The notes beneath the pieces are model-generated. The model was not told the origin of the DNA, searched no databases, and saw only the letters and a list, made by a program, of their open reading frames with translations. Source: Marivivens donghaensis (GTDB taxonomy: Bacteria; Pseudomonadota; Alphaproteobacteria; Rhodobacterales; Rhodobacteraceae). From it: a DNA stretch of 64,000 nucleotides. Shown here piece after piece: positions 28,026-37,959 of this stretch. The stretch's first letter is position 1. The number at the start of each line of letters is the position of its first letter. The DNA lies in the NCBI RefSeq assembly GCF_011806565.1, contig NZ_JAATOP010000002.1, forward strand, positions 248,001-312,000, written 5' to 3'. Made by a program: the position numbers and the translations under genes.

Positions 28026-28675
28026 ATCTTCACGAACGGCTGCGCGAGGCGCGGCAGGAACGAGTTGAACTTGAGCGGCGCATCGGTCGCGGCAAGGCAG
28101 ATGCAATCCAGCCCGTCCTCGGCGACCGGCGTGTGATCCAACTCTTCGTTCGCGACTTCAATGTCACCGGTGCCGAAGCGGTCGGTTTCATCCTTGAACG
28201 CGCCTTGCAGAACCAGCGTCAGTTCCAGCCCGCGATGACCGTGATCGGGCACCGACGCGCCAGCCGGAATATGCAGCAGACGCACAGTCGCACCGCTGTC
28301 GGTGGGCAGGATCATCTGCTTCACACCGCCGCCAACGCGGCGCCAACGCACGGCTTCGACGTCGCCGCCAACATAGTCAGCCAGCGGGGTCGGGAAGATG
28401 CCCGCACGCTCGGCTTTAATCTGCACTTCCTCTGGCGAGTCCGTCAGAGCGGCGAGCGCAATGTCCAGCGCATCGGCATTCATCGCCATTGCGTCAGTGC
28501 GCATCATGACTTCACCGCCAACGGCCTCGAACTCGGCCAGTTGGGCGCGGCATTCGTCACACAGCGAAATGTGCGTTGCCACAACGAGGTTGAACGCTTC
28601 GGGCAGGGTGCCTGCGGCGTAACCCATCAGCAGAGAATTGGTGAGGTGGTGTTTGATATCTTTCATCGGCTTCAT
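28022..28675 (-). CDS. chrR: ChrR-type zinc anti-sigma factor
   Basis: Cytosolic anti-sigma factor that holds RpoE inactive until singlet oxygen or organic peroxide triggers its proteolysis. It has 217 residues. The N-terminal zinc anti-sigma domain has His10, His35, Cys39 and Cys42 (HISLCDEC), the same spacing as R. sphaeroides ChrR. The C-terminal cupin domain (ASVPDHGHRGLELTLVLQGAF) includes metal-ligand-like His/Glu residues and a late His in LDHTPVAE. It follows rpoE by one base, so the two form an operon. An in-frame ATG at 28666 is an alternative start. Confidence 0.92.
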   Translation of the reverse strand: MKPMKDIKHHLTNSLLMGYAAGTLPEAFNLVVATHISLCDECRAQLAEFEAVGGEVMMRTDAMAMNADALDIALAALTDSPEEVQIKAERAGIFPTPLADYVGGDVEAVRWRRVGGGVKQMILPTDSGATVRLLHIPAGASVPDHGHRGLELTLVLQGAFKDETDRFGTGDIEVANEELDHTPVAEDGLDCICLAATDAPLKFNSFLPRLAQPFVKI

Positions 28676-28676
28676 C

Positions 28677-29225
28677 TCATCTCATCGCATGACGCAAGCG
28701 GTCCAGCGCCAACCTTATCCGTGATTTGATCGTGCCCAGCGGCAGGCCGGTTTCTTCGGCAATCTGCGCATGGGTCAATTCGCCAAAGTAGGCTTTTTCG
28801 ACCAGCTCTCTTTGTTTGTCTGGCAGTTCGGCTATCGCCTTGCCCAGTCGTTCGGTATCTTGCTGGAGCGCGACCTGTTCTTCCTGGTCCGGCTCCGCTT
28901 CGGGTCCCCAAGGCAGATCCTCGGGTTCGGGTCGTCTTGCGCGGCGGATGATGTCGATCTGCCTATTGCGCGCGATCGTAAAAATCCAAGTGGACACACT
29001 CGCACGGGCGGGATCGAACAAGTGTGCCTTGCGCCACATCGTGGCCATCACATCCTGAGCAATCTCTTCTGCCTGATCCGGAGCCGCGCCGCCCCGCACC
29101 AGGAAACCTTTCACACGCGGCGCGAAATGGCTGAACAAACGGGCAAAAGCCTGCTTGTCCTGATGTTCACGGATCGCGTTAACCTCTGCGACCCATGCCA
29201 TTCGACCGTTGTTTTCGTTTACCAC
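28677..29225 (-). CDS. rpoE: ECF sigma factor RpoE (ECF11 type), ChrR-controlled
   Basis: Extracytoplasmic-function sigma factor; in Rhodobacter it activates the singlet-oxygen response. About 182 residues. Region 2 includes FARLFSHFAPRVKGFLVRGG, EEIAQDVMATMWRKAHLFDP and STWIFTIARNRQIDIIRRARR; the linker has PEDLPWGPEAEPDQ; region 4 has LPDKQRELVEKAYFG and the helix-turn-helix AEETGLPLGTIKSRIRLALDRL. The start is uncertain: GTG at 29225 has AAGGA upstream and is preferred to an ATG at 29201; an open frame extends to 29411. A TGATCC-N18-TAGAA promoter-like element lies upstream, consistent with autoregulation. Confidence 0.92.
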   Translation of the reverse strand: MVNENNGRMAWVAEVNAIREHQDKQAFARLFSHFAPRVKGFLVRGGAAPDQAEEIAQDVMATMWRKAHLFDPARASVSTWIFTIARNRQIDIIRRARRPEPEDLPWGPEAEPDQEEQVALQQDTERLGKAIAELPDKQRELVEKAYFGELTHAQIAEETGLPLGTIKSRIRLALDRLRHAMR

Positions 29226-29332
29226 CCGTTTTTCCTTGCTCTTCCGATTGGCCAACGGCTGCCGCATTGCGCGGACGTGCATTGGTATGGCCACATTATC
29301 GGCACGGGTATCGACGAGGTTCAACATACTTC

Positions 29333-29361
29333 TTCTACGGAAGTCGCGCCAAAGTGGATCA
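29333..29361 (-). promoter_or_regulatory. Candidate sigma-E promoter of rpoE-chrR
   Basis: On the minus strand the spacer reads TGATCC, 18 nt, then TAGAA. The -35 box equals the one I recall for R. sphaeroides RpoE promoters and the -10 is close to TAAGA. It lies about 110 nt before the likely rpoE start. Confidence 0.55.
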
Positions 29362-29376
29362 CCGCGATTTTTATTT

Positions 29377-29405
29377 TCATCCAAGCTGCATGAACTCACG
29401 TAAGT
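29377..29405 (+). promoter_or_regulatory. Candidate sigma-E promoter of the divergent lipid operon
   Basis: On the plus strand TCATCC, 18 nt, TAAGT differs from TGATCC/TAAGA by one base in each box and has the same spacer length as the opposite-strand candidate. It ends 23 nt before the ATG at 29429, leaving a short leader with a GGAG ribosome site. Confidence 0.45.
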
Positions 29406-29428
29406 CTTCAAAAATACGGAGAACTTTG

Positions 29429-30730
29429 ATGAACGTGCACGTCCCCCGCCGCATCCCGAGCAAAGTCGCCATCATTGGCGGCGGTATTTCGGGCATGGGC
29501 GCCGCCTACAAACTGGCGGAGACGCATAACGTCACGCTCTTCGAAGCGGAAAAAGACCTCGGCGGCCATGCCCGCACCCGCATGGGCGGACGCGATGGCG
29601 ATCAGGCGGTCGATACCGGCTTTATCGTATTCAACCATGTGAACTATCCGCATCTGGTGGAGCTGTTCCGCGAGCTAGAAGTGCCGACGGTCAAATCGGA
29701 CATGAGCTTTGGTGCATCGCTTGGTGACGGCCGCTACGAATATGCGCTGAAAAGCCTTCGCGCGATTTTTGCCCAGCCGATGAACGCGCTGAACCCAAAG
29801 CACCTGCGGATGGTGCGCGATATCATGCACTTCAACGCGAACGCGCTGGAAGTTGCGCGGTCCGACCGCACGATGACGGTCGAGGGTATGCTGCAAAAAC
29901 TCGGCACCGGAGAGTGGTTCCGCAACCGCTACCTGCTCCCGCTGTCGGGCGCGATCTGGTCGACGCCGGTCGAAAAAATCGCTGACTTCCCCGCCTATGC
30001 GATGATGCAGTTCTTTGAAAACCACGCGCTGCTGCACCACACCGGACAGCACCAGTGGTACACGGTGGCGAGCGGCTCGCGCAGCTACGTTTCGCGTTTG
30101 GAAAACCGTCTGAACCTGAACAACGTCGATTTGCGTCTGGGCGCTTGGGTCGAGGGCGTGCGCCGGACAGGTGCGGGCGCTGAGGTTCGTGTCCACGGGG
30201 GCGAGTGGGAACACTTCGACGAGGTGATCTTTGCCACCCATTCCGATGACACGCTGCGCCTGCTGGCTGACCCGACCGCCGCCGAACAGGAAGCGCTCGG
30301 CGCGATCAAGTATCAGCCAAACCGCGTTGTTCTTCACTCGGACGTGGACATCATGCCCAAGCGGCGCGTTGTCTGGTCATCGTGGAACTACACTGAAATG
30401 CACGGCAAGCAGACCGATCAGATCGACCTGACCTATTGGATGAACAACCTTCAGCCTTGGTTGAAAAAGGACGAGCTGTTTGTGACCCTCAACAGCACCC
30501 GCACCATCCGCGAGGAACTGATCTGGGATGAAGTCACCCTGCGCCATCCGGTCTATGACCTTGCGGCGCTAGAAGGACAAAAACATGTTGCCGCGATCAA
30601 CGGTGAGAACCGCACGTGGTTCTGCGGCGCTTGGATGAAGAACGGTTTTCACGAAGATGGTCTGTCGAGCGCGATTGACGTGGTCAACGCGCTGCAATCG
30701 GCTCAGGAATTCAGTGTGGCGGCGGAATGA
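29429..30730 (+). CDS. FAD-dependent amine-oxidase-like protein (RSP_1091/UfaD-like)
   Basis: A 433-residue flavoprotein with a dinucleotide-binding start VAIIGGGISGMGAAYKLAE, then ...EAEKDLGGHARTR, and a C-terminal FAD-binding WFCGAWMKNGFHEDGLSSA segment. It has the architecture of flavin amine oxidase / phytoene-desaturase relatives. Its position, divergent from rpoE-chrR and overlapping a DUF1365 gene, matches the R. sphaeroides sigma-E target operon RSP_1087-1091. In that organism a member of this group (UfaD) is reported as desaturating methylated vaccenoyl chains on phospholipids en route to furan fatty acids. The enzyme identity is inferred from family and context. Confidence 0.8.
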   Translation: MNVHVPRRIPSKVAIIGGGISGMGAAYKLAETHNVTLFEAEKDLGGHARTRMGGRDGDQAVDTGFIVFNHVNYPHLVELFRELEVPTVKSDMSFGASLGDGRYEYALKSLRAIFAQPMNALNPKHLRMVRDIMHFNANALEVARSDRTMTVEGMLQKLGTGEWFRNRYLLPLSGAIWSTPVEKIADFPAYAMMQFFENHALLHHTGQHQWYTVASGSRSYVSRLENRLNLNNVDLRLGAWVEGVRRTGAGAEVRVHGGEWEHFDEVIFATHSDDTLRLLADPTAAEQEALGAIKYQPNRVVLHSDVDIMPKRRVVWSSWNYTEMHGKQTDQIDLTYWMNNLQPWLKKDELFVTLNSTRTIREELIWDEVTLRHPVYDLAALEGQKHVAAINGENRTWFCGAWMKNGFHEDGLSSAIDVVNALQSAQEFSVAAE

Positions 30731-31482
30731 ACGGTATCCAACATATCGAAGGAAAGACCTTCCACGGCAGGCGCGGCGACATCAAGAACGCCTTCTCCTA
30801 CCACGTGGATTACGTCTTGCTTGATCCCGAGCTAGAGGTCGATGCGCCGTCGCTATTCGGACGCAACAAAAGCGCGATGGTTGCCGTCCATGACCGCGAC
30901 TACGGCGGTGAGCCGAAGAACGGCACAGGCGTTGCTTGGGCGCGCCAGGCGCTGGCCGAAGCGGGTATCCAGCTTGGTGGTCGCATTCTGCTACTCGCGC
31001 AGCCGCGGGTGCTGGGGCATGTGTTCAATCCGGTCAGCTTCTGGCTCTGCCATGATGAAAGCGGAGTGCTAAGGGTCGCGATTGCAGAGGTCACCAACAC
31101 CTTTGGCGACCGCCACAGCTACCTCTGTCATCACGATAACTTTGCACCGCTGGGAAGTGGCGGCTGGGTGGAAGCGCAAAAGATTTTCCACGTCTCGCCG
31201 TTCCAACCGATCAACGGGACCTACCGGTTCCGCTTTGGTGTGGAGGATGACAAGGTCAACATCGTGATCGACTACCGCCATGCTGAGGGCGGGGTGGTCG
31301 CGACTCTGGTTGGTGAGCGCAAGCGGCTCACCAATTCCGGCATCGTCCGCACGGCCATCAAACGCCCGCTGGGGTCGATCCGCGTGCTCGCGCTGATTTA
31401 CTGGCAGGCGCTCAAACTCAAGTTCAAGGGCGCTCTGTATCGCAGCAGACCGGAGCCGCCCGCTCAAGAAGTCAGTCGTTAA
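30727..31482 (+). CDS. DUF1365 protein (UfaO-like)
   Basis: A 251-residue DUF1365 member. Recognisable blocks are FHGRRGDIKNAFSYHVDYVLLD at the start, QPRVLGHVFNPVSFWLCHD, EVTNTFGDRHSYLC and KIFHVSPFQPINGTYRFRF, rich in conserved His/Asn/Phe. The family regularly accompanies the amine-oxidase-like flavoprotein and cyclopropane-synthase-like enzymes. In Rhodobacter a protein from this locus, UfaO, is thought to be needed to insert oxygen into the furan ring. No known cofactor motif is visible. Overlap with the upstream gene is 4 nt (ATGA). Confidence 0.8.
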   Translation: MNGIQHIEGKTFHGRRGDIKNAFSYHVDYVLLDPELEVDAPSLFGRNKSAMVAVHDRDYGGEPKNGTGVAWARQALAEAGIQLGGRILLLAQPRVLGHVFNPVSFWLCHDESGVLRVAIAEVTNTFGDRHSYLCHHDNFAPLGSGGWVEAQKIFHVSPFQPINGTYRFRFGVEDDKVNIVIDYRHAEGGVVATLVGERKRLTNSGIVRTAIKRPLGSIRVLALIYWQALKLKFKGALYRSRPEPPAQEVSR

Positions 31483-31488
31483 GGTGTC

Positions 31489-32046
31489 ATGATGATTATC
31501 GGTATTCTGGTCGGCCTCATCATCGCGGTCGTAGTCGCCTTGCTGTGGCAACGATACGCGAGCTTCGTCTCGCAAAAGCTGGACCATTATCAGTCCGGCC
31601 GGCCGTTCGACATCCGCCGCGACCTCAATGGTCCGATCCTGAGCGAGGGGCTGATTTATGGCCCGCTCGGCAAAGTGTCGTCGCGCTTCGTCGGTGACTT
31701 CTCGGTCAATTGGGACGGTGATCGCGCCATTATGATCGAGCGGTTCCGCTATGACAGCGGCAATACTCAGGACCGCCGCTGGGATCTCGTTCTGCACCCC
31801 GATGGTCGGATTTCCGCCGAAGCGGAGGACCTCGTGGGCACAGGACATGGCCGCGTCGCTGGATCGGCGCTCGTGCTGCACTATCGTATTAGGCTGACCG
31901 AGGATGCGGGTGGGCATGTGCTGTCCGTCACGGACTGGATCTACACGACCCCCGACGGTGTCCTCATGAATAGATCGCAATTTAGAAAGTTCGGGCTGAA
32001 AGTTGCTGAACTCGTCGCGACGATGAGGCCCGCCGGAGAGTATTGA
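31489..32046 (+). CDS. DUF3833 family membrane-anchored protein
   Basis: A 185-residue protein with one N-terminal transmembrane helix (MMIIGILVGLIIAVVVALLW) followed by a soluble, lipocalin-like beta-rich domain typical of DUF3833 (LNGPILSEGLIYGPLGKVSSRF, DRRWDLVLHPDGRI, DWIYTTPDGVLMNRSQFRKFG). Its function is unknown; the context in a sigma-E-linked lipid operon suggests lipid binding or protection. The AAGG ribosome site overlaps the DUF1365 stop, and the next gene starts two bases after this stop, so it lies firmly within the operon. Confidence 0.8.
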   Translation: MMIIGILVGLIIAVVVALLWQRYASFVSQKLDHYQSGRPFDIRRDLNGPILSEGLIYGPLGKVSSRFVGDFSVNWDGDRAIMIERFRYDSGNTQDRRWDLVLHPDGRISAEAEDLVGTGHGRVAGSALVLHYRIRLTEDAGGHVLSVTDWIYTTPDGVLMNRSQFRKFGLKVAELVATMRPAGEY

Positions 32047-32047
32047 G

Positions 32048-32776
32048 ATGGATGATTGGGCAGGCAAGCGGTACTGGATTATCGGAGCCAGCGAAGGTTT
32101 GGGGCGCGCTCTTGCGCAAAAGCTGAGCAAGAGCGGCGTGAAGCTCGTTCTGTCGGCGCGGAGCGAGGATCGGCTGAAAGAACTGGCCGCTGAACTGCCC
32201 GCGCACGCCGATGTCGTCACCATTGACGTGACCGATATCAAGAGCGTCGAGAAGGCCGCCAAAGAGGCCGGCTCCATTGACGGCATGGTCTATCTTGCCG
32301 GTGCCTATTGGCCGATGGCCGCGACTGAGTGGGACAACGAAAAAGCCGAACTGATGGGCGACACCAACTTCCTCGGCGCGATGCGGTGTGTGGGCGCGGT
32401 GCTGCCGACGATGGTCCAAAAGAACAAAGGTCACATCATCCTGACCTCGTCGCTGACCGCCTATCGCGGCCTTCCTGGGTCGATCGGCTACGGCGCATCC
32501 AAAGCCGCGCTTCTGTCGCTGGCCGAGGGAATGCGCGCCGACCTCAAGGAAACCAACGTCAACGTTCAGATCGTCAATCCGGGGTTCATCAAGACCCGCC
32601 TCACGGACAAGAACGACTTCAACATGCCGATGATGATGGAGCCGGAAGACGCGGCTGCCGAAATTTTCGAGCACATGAACTCCGACGATTTCAAGAAGTC
32701 CTTCCCCGCGCCGATGGGCATCATGCTCCGTGCGTCGCAATTCCTGCCGGACTGGCTCTATTACAAGCTCGTCTGA
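32048..32776 (+). CDS. Short-chain dehydrogenase/reductase
   Basis: A 242-residue classical SDR oxidoreductase. The cofactor loop GASEGLG is at 13-19, LSARSEDRL suggests NADP(H) preference, and the catalytic residues Ser134/135, Tyr148 and Lys152 (YGASK) are present, followed by NPGFIKTRLTDKNDF. It is the last gene of the four-gene set after the divergent sigma-E promoter region and corresponds to the RSP_1087 position of Rhodobacter. Its substrate, perhaps a lipid-derived aldehyde or ketone, is an inference from context. A long spacer hairpin follows. Confidence 0.88.
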   Translation: MDDWAGKRYWIIGASEGLGRALAQKLSKSGVKLVLSARSEDRLKELAAELPAHADVVTIDVTDIKSVEKAAKEAGSIDGMVYLAGAYWPMAATEWDNEKAELMGDTNFLGAMRCVGAVLPTMVQKNKGHIILTSSLTAYRGLPGSIGYGASKAALLSLAEGMRADLKETNVNVQIVNPGFIKTRLTDKNDFNMPMMMEPEDAAAEIFEHMNSDDFKKSFPAPMGIMLRASQFLPDWLYYKLV

Positions 32777-32809
32777 CTTGCTCTGGATCAAAGCCTGAGC
32801 GCTCAACAT

Positions 32810-32843
32810 GGGCCATCCTGTTCTGCAAAGGAACAGGAGGCCC
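32810..32843 (+). promoter_or_regulatory. Hairpin masking the ribosome-binding site of the DUF3775 gene
   Basis: GGGCC-AT-CCTGTTC, a 7-nt loop, then GAACAGG-A-GGCCC can fold into a 12-bp interrupted stem. The AGGAGG ribosome site (32835-32840) is inside the right arm and the ATG at 32846 follows 2 nt after it. There is no T-run, so it is not a standard terminator. Confidence 0.5.
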
Positions 32844-32845
32844 TT

Positions 32846-33169
32846 ATGCATATCAGCGCTGACAAAGTTGCCGAAGTCATCATCCTCGCCCGCGATGCAC
32901 GTCGCGGCGCAGCCGAACTGGATCAGTTCATCGACACTCTGACCGAAGACGAACAGGCGGGGCTCGTTGCGGTTTTCTGGATCGGGCGCGGAAGTTTTGA
33001 CGCCGCCGAGTATGATGAAGCCTACGCAACTGCGGTGAACGAGGCTTCGACGCCGACGAACACCTATCTCGGGGGCTCCCCGCATCTGGCCGATCACCTT
33101 GAGGCAGGTATGGACGCCCTCGGGATCGATGTGAATGCGGAGGAAGACGATCTCTACCGTTCGGTATGA
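32846..33169 (+). CDS. DUF3775 domain-containing protein
   Basis: A 107-residue small cytosolic protein of uncharacterised family DUF3775. Typical parts are the helical N-terminus (ISADKVAEVIILARDARRG), LDQFIDTLTEDEQAGLVAVFWIGRG and TYLGGSPHLADHLEAGMDALGID. No catalytic motif is recognisable. It begins 69 nt after the SDR stop behind a hairpin that covers its ribosome site, and ends 63 nt before the next gene. It may be co-transcribed with the upstream operon, but the spacing does not prove it. Confidence 0.75.
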   Translation: MHISADKVAEVIILARDARRGAAELDQFIDTLTEDEQAGLVAVFWIGRGSFDAAEYDEAYATAVNEASTPTNTYLGGSPHLADHLEAGMDALGIDVNAEEDDLYRSV

Positions 33170-35257
<2,088 letters not shown>

Positions 35258-35412
35258 TTACAGGCCTCTCTACGCATTCCATAAGATAATTCGCTAAAAT
35301 TCCGTTCACCATAGCATGGGCGGAATCCGCGATATTGTCAGGCAACGGCCCAGATTGTGCCCGATTTGGACACGATAACCAGCTTGAGGAATTGGTAGAG
35401 AGGACCACGCGA

Positions 35413-36318
35413 ATGGATCGCCTCACAGAGATGGAAGCGTTCGCCACAGTTGTGGATCAGGGTGGATTTACAGATGCAGCCAAGAAGATGGGCATCTCGA
35501 AATCGGCCGTGTCCAAGCACGTGTCGTCCCTTGAGGCGCGCCTTGGCGCACGCCTTCTGAACCGCACCACGCGCCGCGTGAGCCCGACCGAAATCGGCCT
35601 TGCATACTACGACCGCGCGCGACGCGTTTTGAATGACGCAGGCGAGGCAGACGCGCTGGTCACGTCGATGCAATCCGCGCCGTCGGGTCTGCTCCGCATT
35701 AGCGTTGCAACGGACTTCGGCGTGAATCACCTTTCGCCTGTGCTGAACGGCTTCCTTCAGGAATTCCCCGACATCACCGTGAACATGGTGCTGAACAACC
35801 GCTACGTGGAGCTGATTTCCGAAGGTTTCGACATGGCAATCCGCGTGGGCGAGCTGGAAGACAGCACGTTGCGCGCCCGCAAACTGACCGACACCACGCT
35901 GCGCATGATCGCCTCGCCGAGCTATTTCCAGCAGTATGGCCGTCCGCAGAAGATCGACGATCTGAACGACCACAAGCTGCTGCACTACTCAAATCAAGCG
36001 AACAATGCCGTCTGGAAAATCACCGCGCCGAGCGGCGAGAAGCGTCAGGTTCGCACTGCCGGCTGGCTTACGGTCAATGATGGCCAGTCGCTGCTGAACG
36101 CATGTGCGTCGGGCCTCGGTATCGCTTACCTGCCGTCGTTCCTCTATGCGGATGCGATGAAGCGAGGGCTTGTGCAGGAAGCCATTCCGGACCTTCCGGC
36201 AGAGAAGCAGGGTATCTATGCCGTCTACCCGCCGGGTCGTTTCACCCAGCCGAAGGTGCGCGCGTTCATCGATTTTCTGGTGAATTCGTTCGCGGACAAG
36301 GGCCCCGATAACTGGTGA
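35413..36318 (+). CDS. LysR-family transcriptional regulator
   Basis: 301 residues with an N-terminal winged helix-turn-helix (TEMEAFATVVDQGGFTDAAKKMGISKSAVSKHVSSLEARLGARLLNR in pieces) and a C-terminal periplasmic-binding-like effector domain of the CrgA/AaeR type (FDMAIRVGELEDSTLRARKL). It probably controls neighbouring or distant metabolic genes; the effector is unknown. I prefer the ATG at 35413, after GAGAGGA, to a longer frame from 35335. Its stop lies directly against the stop of the convergent OmpA gene. It is 155 nt from the FadH-like gene, with which it is co-oriented. Confidence 0.9.
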   Translation: MDRLTEMEAFATVVDQGGFTDAAKKMGISKSAVSKHVSSLEARLGARLLNRTTRRVSPTEIGLAYYDRARRVLNDAGEADALVTSMQSAPSGLLRISVATDFGVNHLSPVLNGFLQEFPDITVNMVLNNRYVELISEGFDMAIRVGELEDSTLRARKLTDTTLRMIASPSYFQQYGRPQKIDDLNDHKLLHYSNQANNAVWKITAPSGEKRQVRTAGWLTVNDGQSLLNACASGLGIAYLPSFLYADAMKRGLVQEAIPDLPAEKQGIYAVYPPGRFTQPKVRAFIDFLVNSFADKGPDNW

Positions 36319-37239
36319 TCAGTTACTAAGCGCGATGGCCTCGACCCGCCGGTTGGCGTCGCGGCCATCTTGCGTCAGGTTCGACCTGCGTGGCGCGAGG
36401 TAGCCCATGCCCTGCGCATCCATGCGGTCGCGCGAAATGCCATAGGTTTCGGCAAGGCGATCTAGCACAGCGCGGGCACGTGCCTTCGACACGTCGATAT
36501 TGGCGTTCAGCGAACCTTGGCTATCAGTGTGGCCGACCAGAGCTATCCTTACCGTTGGGTTAGATTCGAGATAGGTTGCCAGATTGGCGAGCGATTGGTA
36601 GGTGTCGCCGCTCAGTTCGGACGAGCCTGTCTCGAACGTCAGATCCCAAAGCTCCACATGACCGGTCGTCATAAAGGCGCTGGCCATGTCGTCACTTGCC
36701 GGTTCCTGTTCGGCAGCGACAACCGGCGCGGCTTCGCTGTCGGCCACAGGCTCTTCGTTTAAACGGCCGATGCTGATAACCTCCACATACCCAGCGCCGA
36801 GCGTTTTGCTGACGAACAGCACAACCGTTTCACCCGCCTTTTTCGCGAGGAGATAGCGGTAATCACCGAGGTCAACGAGCATTGCGGGCGGCGGCGTCAG
36901 GTCCAGACCGAAGCGGAAATCGAAGCCGCCGCAACTATCGGTGCGGCACTCGAAGCCGATTGTGTATCCGTCCTCGGTCAGTTGCTGCCGCAGAGGGGCA
37001 ATCAGCTGTAGCGTTGTGAGGCGGTCGGCATCAATGCGCCAGACCTGCCGTGCGACATCACCCGCGGTGTCTTCGGCGCTCATCCCGCGGTCGATATTCC
37101 AAGGTCCGGTCGGTACGGCGAAGCTCGTTGCGGCTTCGGTGTCTTCGTAAACAAGCGTCGCGTTTCCGGGCAAGGAAATCGCGGTCGCCAGCGTGGGCAG
37201 CAGCATAAATATGAGCGCAATGGAAAGACGGATCGCCAC
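36319..37239 (-). CDS. OmpA family outer-membrane/peptidoglycan-binding protein
   Basis: 306 residues with a signal peptide (cleavage near ATA at ~19-20). The N-terminal half is a unique domain (PGNATLVYEDTEAATSFAVP) with two cysteines in ECRTDSCGG that may pair. A short acidic linker leads to a C-terminal OmpA domain that binds peptidoglycan: LVGHTDSQGSLNANIDVSKARA, Asp/Arg residues as in the family. The N-terminal part lacks an obvious beta barrel. GTG start at 37239 is supported by GGAG. It is last in a minus-strand unit with the GNAT and CinA-like genes. Confidence 0.85.
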   Translation of the reverse strand: MAIRLSIALIFMLLPTLATAISLPGNATLVYEDTEAATSFAVPTGPWNIDRGMSAEDTAGDVARQVWRIDADRLTTLQLIAPLRQQLTEDGYTIGFECRTDSCGGFDFRFGLDLTPPPAMLVDLGDYRYLLAKKAGETVVLFVSKTLGAGYVEVISIGRLNEEPVADSEAAPVVAAEQEPASDDMASAFMTTGHVELWDLTFETGSSELSGDTYQSLANLATYLESNPTVRIALVGHTDSQGSLNANIDVSKARARAVLDRLAETYGISRDRMDAQGMGYLAPRRSNLTQDGRDANRRVEAIALSN

Positions 37240-37242
37240 AGG

Positions 37243-37959
37243 TCACTCCGCCTTGATGCGGTAGTGGTAGTCCGCGACATGTTCGAAGCCCATGCGCTGG
37301 TAAAGCGCGTTTGCGGGGCCGTTAGCTTTGACGACGAGGAGCGCGATCTCCTCAGCTCCGTTCTCGCGTGCCCAGAAGGCCATCGCGCGGATCATGTGTT
37401 GCGCAAGGCCGCGACGACGGAAGCGGGGCAGGGTGACAAGGCCATGGAACATCGCGACGCCGTTGTGGATGCCGACATATCCCGTGCCCGCAGGGGTATC
37501 GTCCAGACGCCCAAGGATGGTCATACGTTGGCATTCTGCACGCTCCATGACCGCAACGCGGGCAGGGCCGACGCCATCCTCCAGCCAGATTTCGCGCTCA
37601 ACGGCGAGCGGGGGCCAGACCTCGAACGTTGTGACGGCAGGAGGGCGGTCTGTCGCGATAGGTTCGATCGGGGCGCTCATCAGCGTCACAGGGTCTTTGA
37701 TCACGTAACCCTGTGCGGCGAGCATCTCGTCCAGTTCCGTATCGCCATGCCGGATCATAAACAGCTTGGGCTGGTCCAAGGCGGTCATCTGCGCTTCGGC
37801 GGCGGGCAGATCGGCAAGCGTACCGCTGCCTGTAGTCGCCGAAACGCGGCTGCCAGCACCGAGGCCCTTGCGGAACGTCCACGGCCCGTCGGTCCACTTT
37901 TCCGCCGCAGGCCACGTCGCGTCAATCACGTCATAGAGCGTTTCGGGACTGGCCGTCAT
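37243..37959 (-). CDS. GNAT family N-acetyltransferase
   Basis: A 238-residue acetyl-CoA-dependent acetyltransferase. The C-terminal GNAT domain has the acetyl-CoA loop VTLPRFRRRGLAQHM with RRRGLA, and NALYQRMGFEHVADYHYRIK at the end. The N-terminal ~110 residues form a second, degenerate GNAT-like half. The acceptor is unknown. It overlaps the upstream CinA-like gene by 4 nt (ATGA) and lies 3 nt before the OmpA gene, so the three genes are probably one operon. Confidence 0.85.
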   Translation of the reverse strand: MTASPETLYDVIDATWPAAEKWTDGPWTFRKGLGAGSRVSATTGSGTLADLPAAEAQMTALDQPKLFMIRHGDTELDEMLAAQGYVIKDPVTLMSAPIEPIATDRPPAVTTFEVWPPLAVEREIWLEDGVGPARVAVMERAECQRMTILGRLDDTPAGTGYVGIHNGVAMFHGLVTLPRFRRRGLAQHMIRAMAFWARENGAEEIALLVVKANGPANALYQRMGFEHVADYHYRIKAE

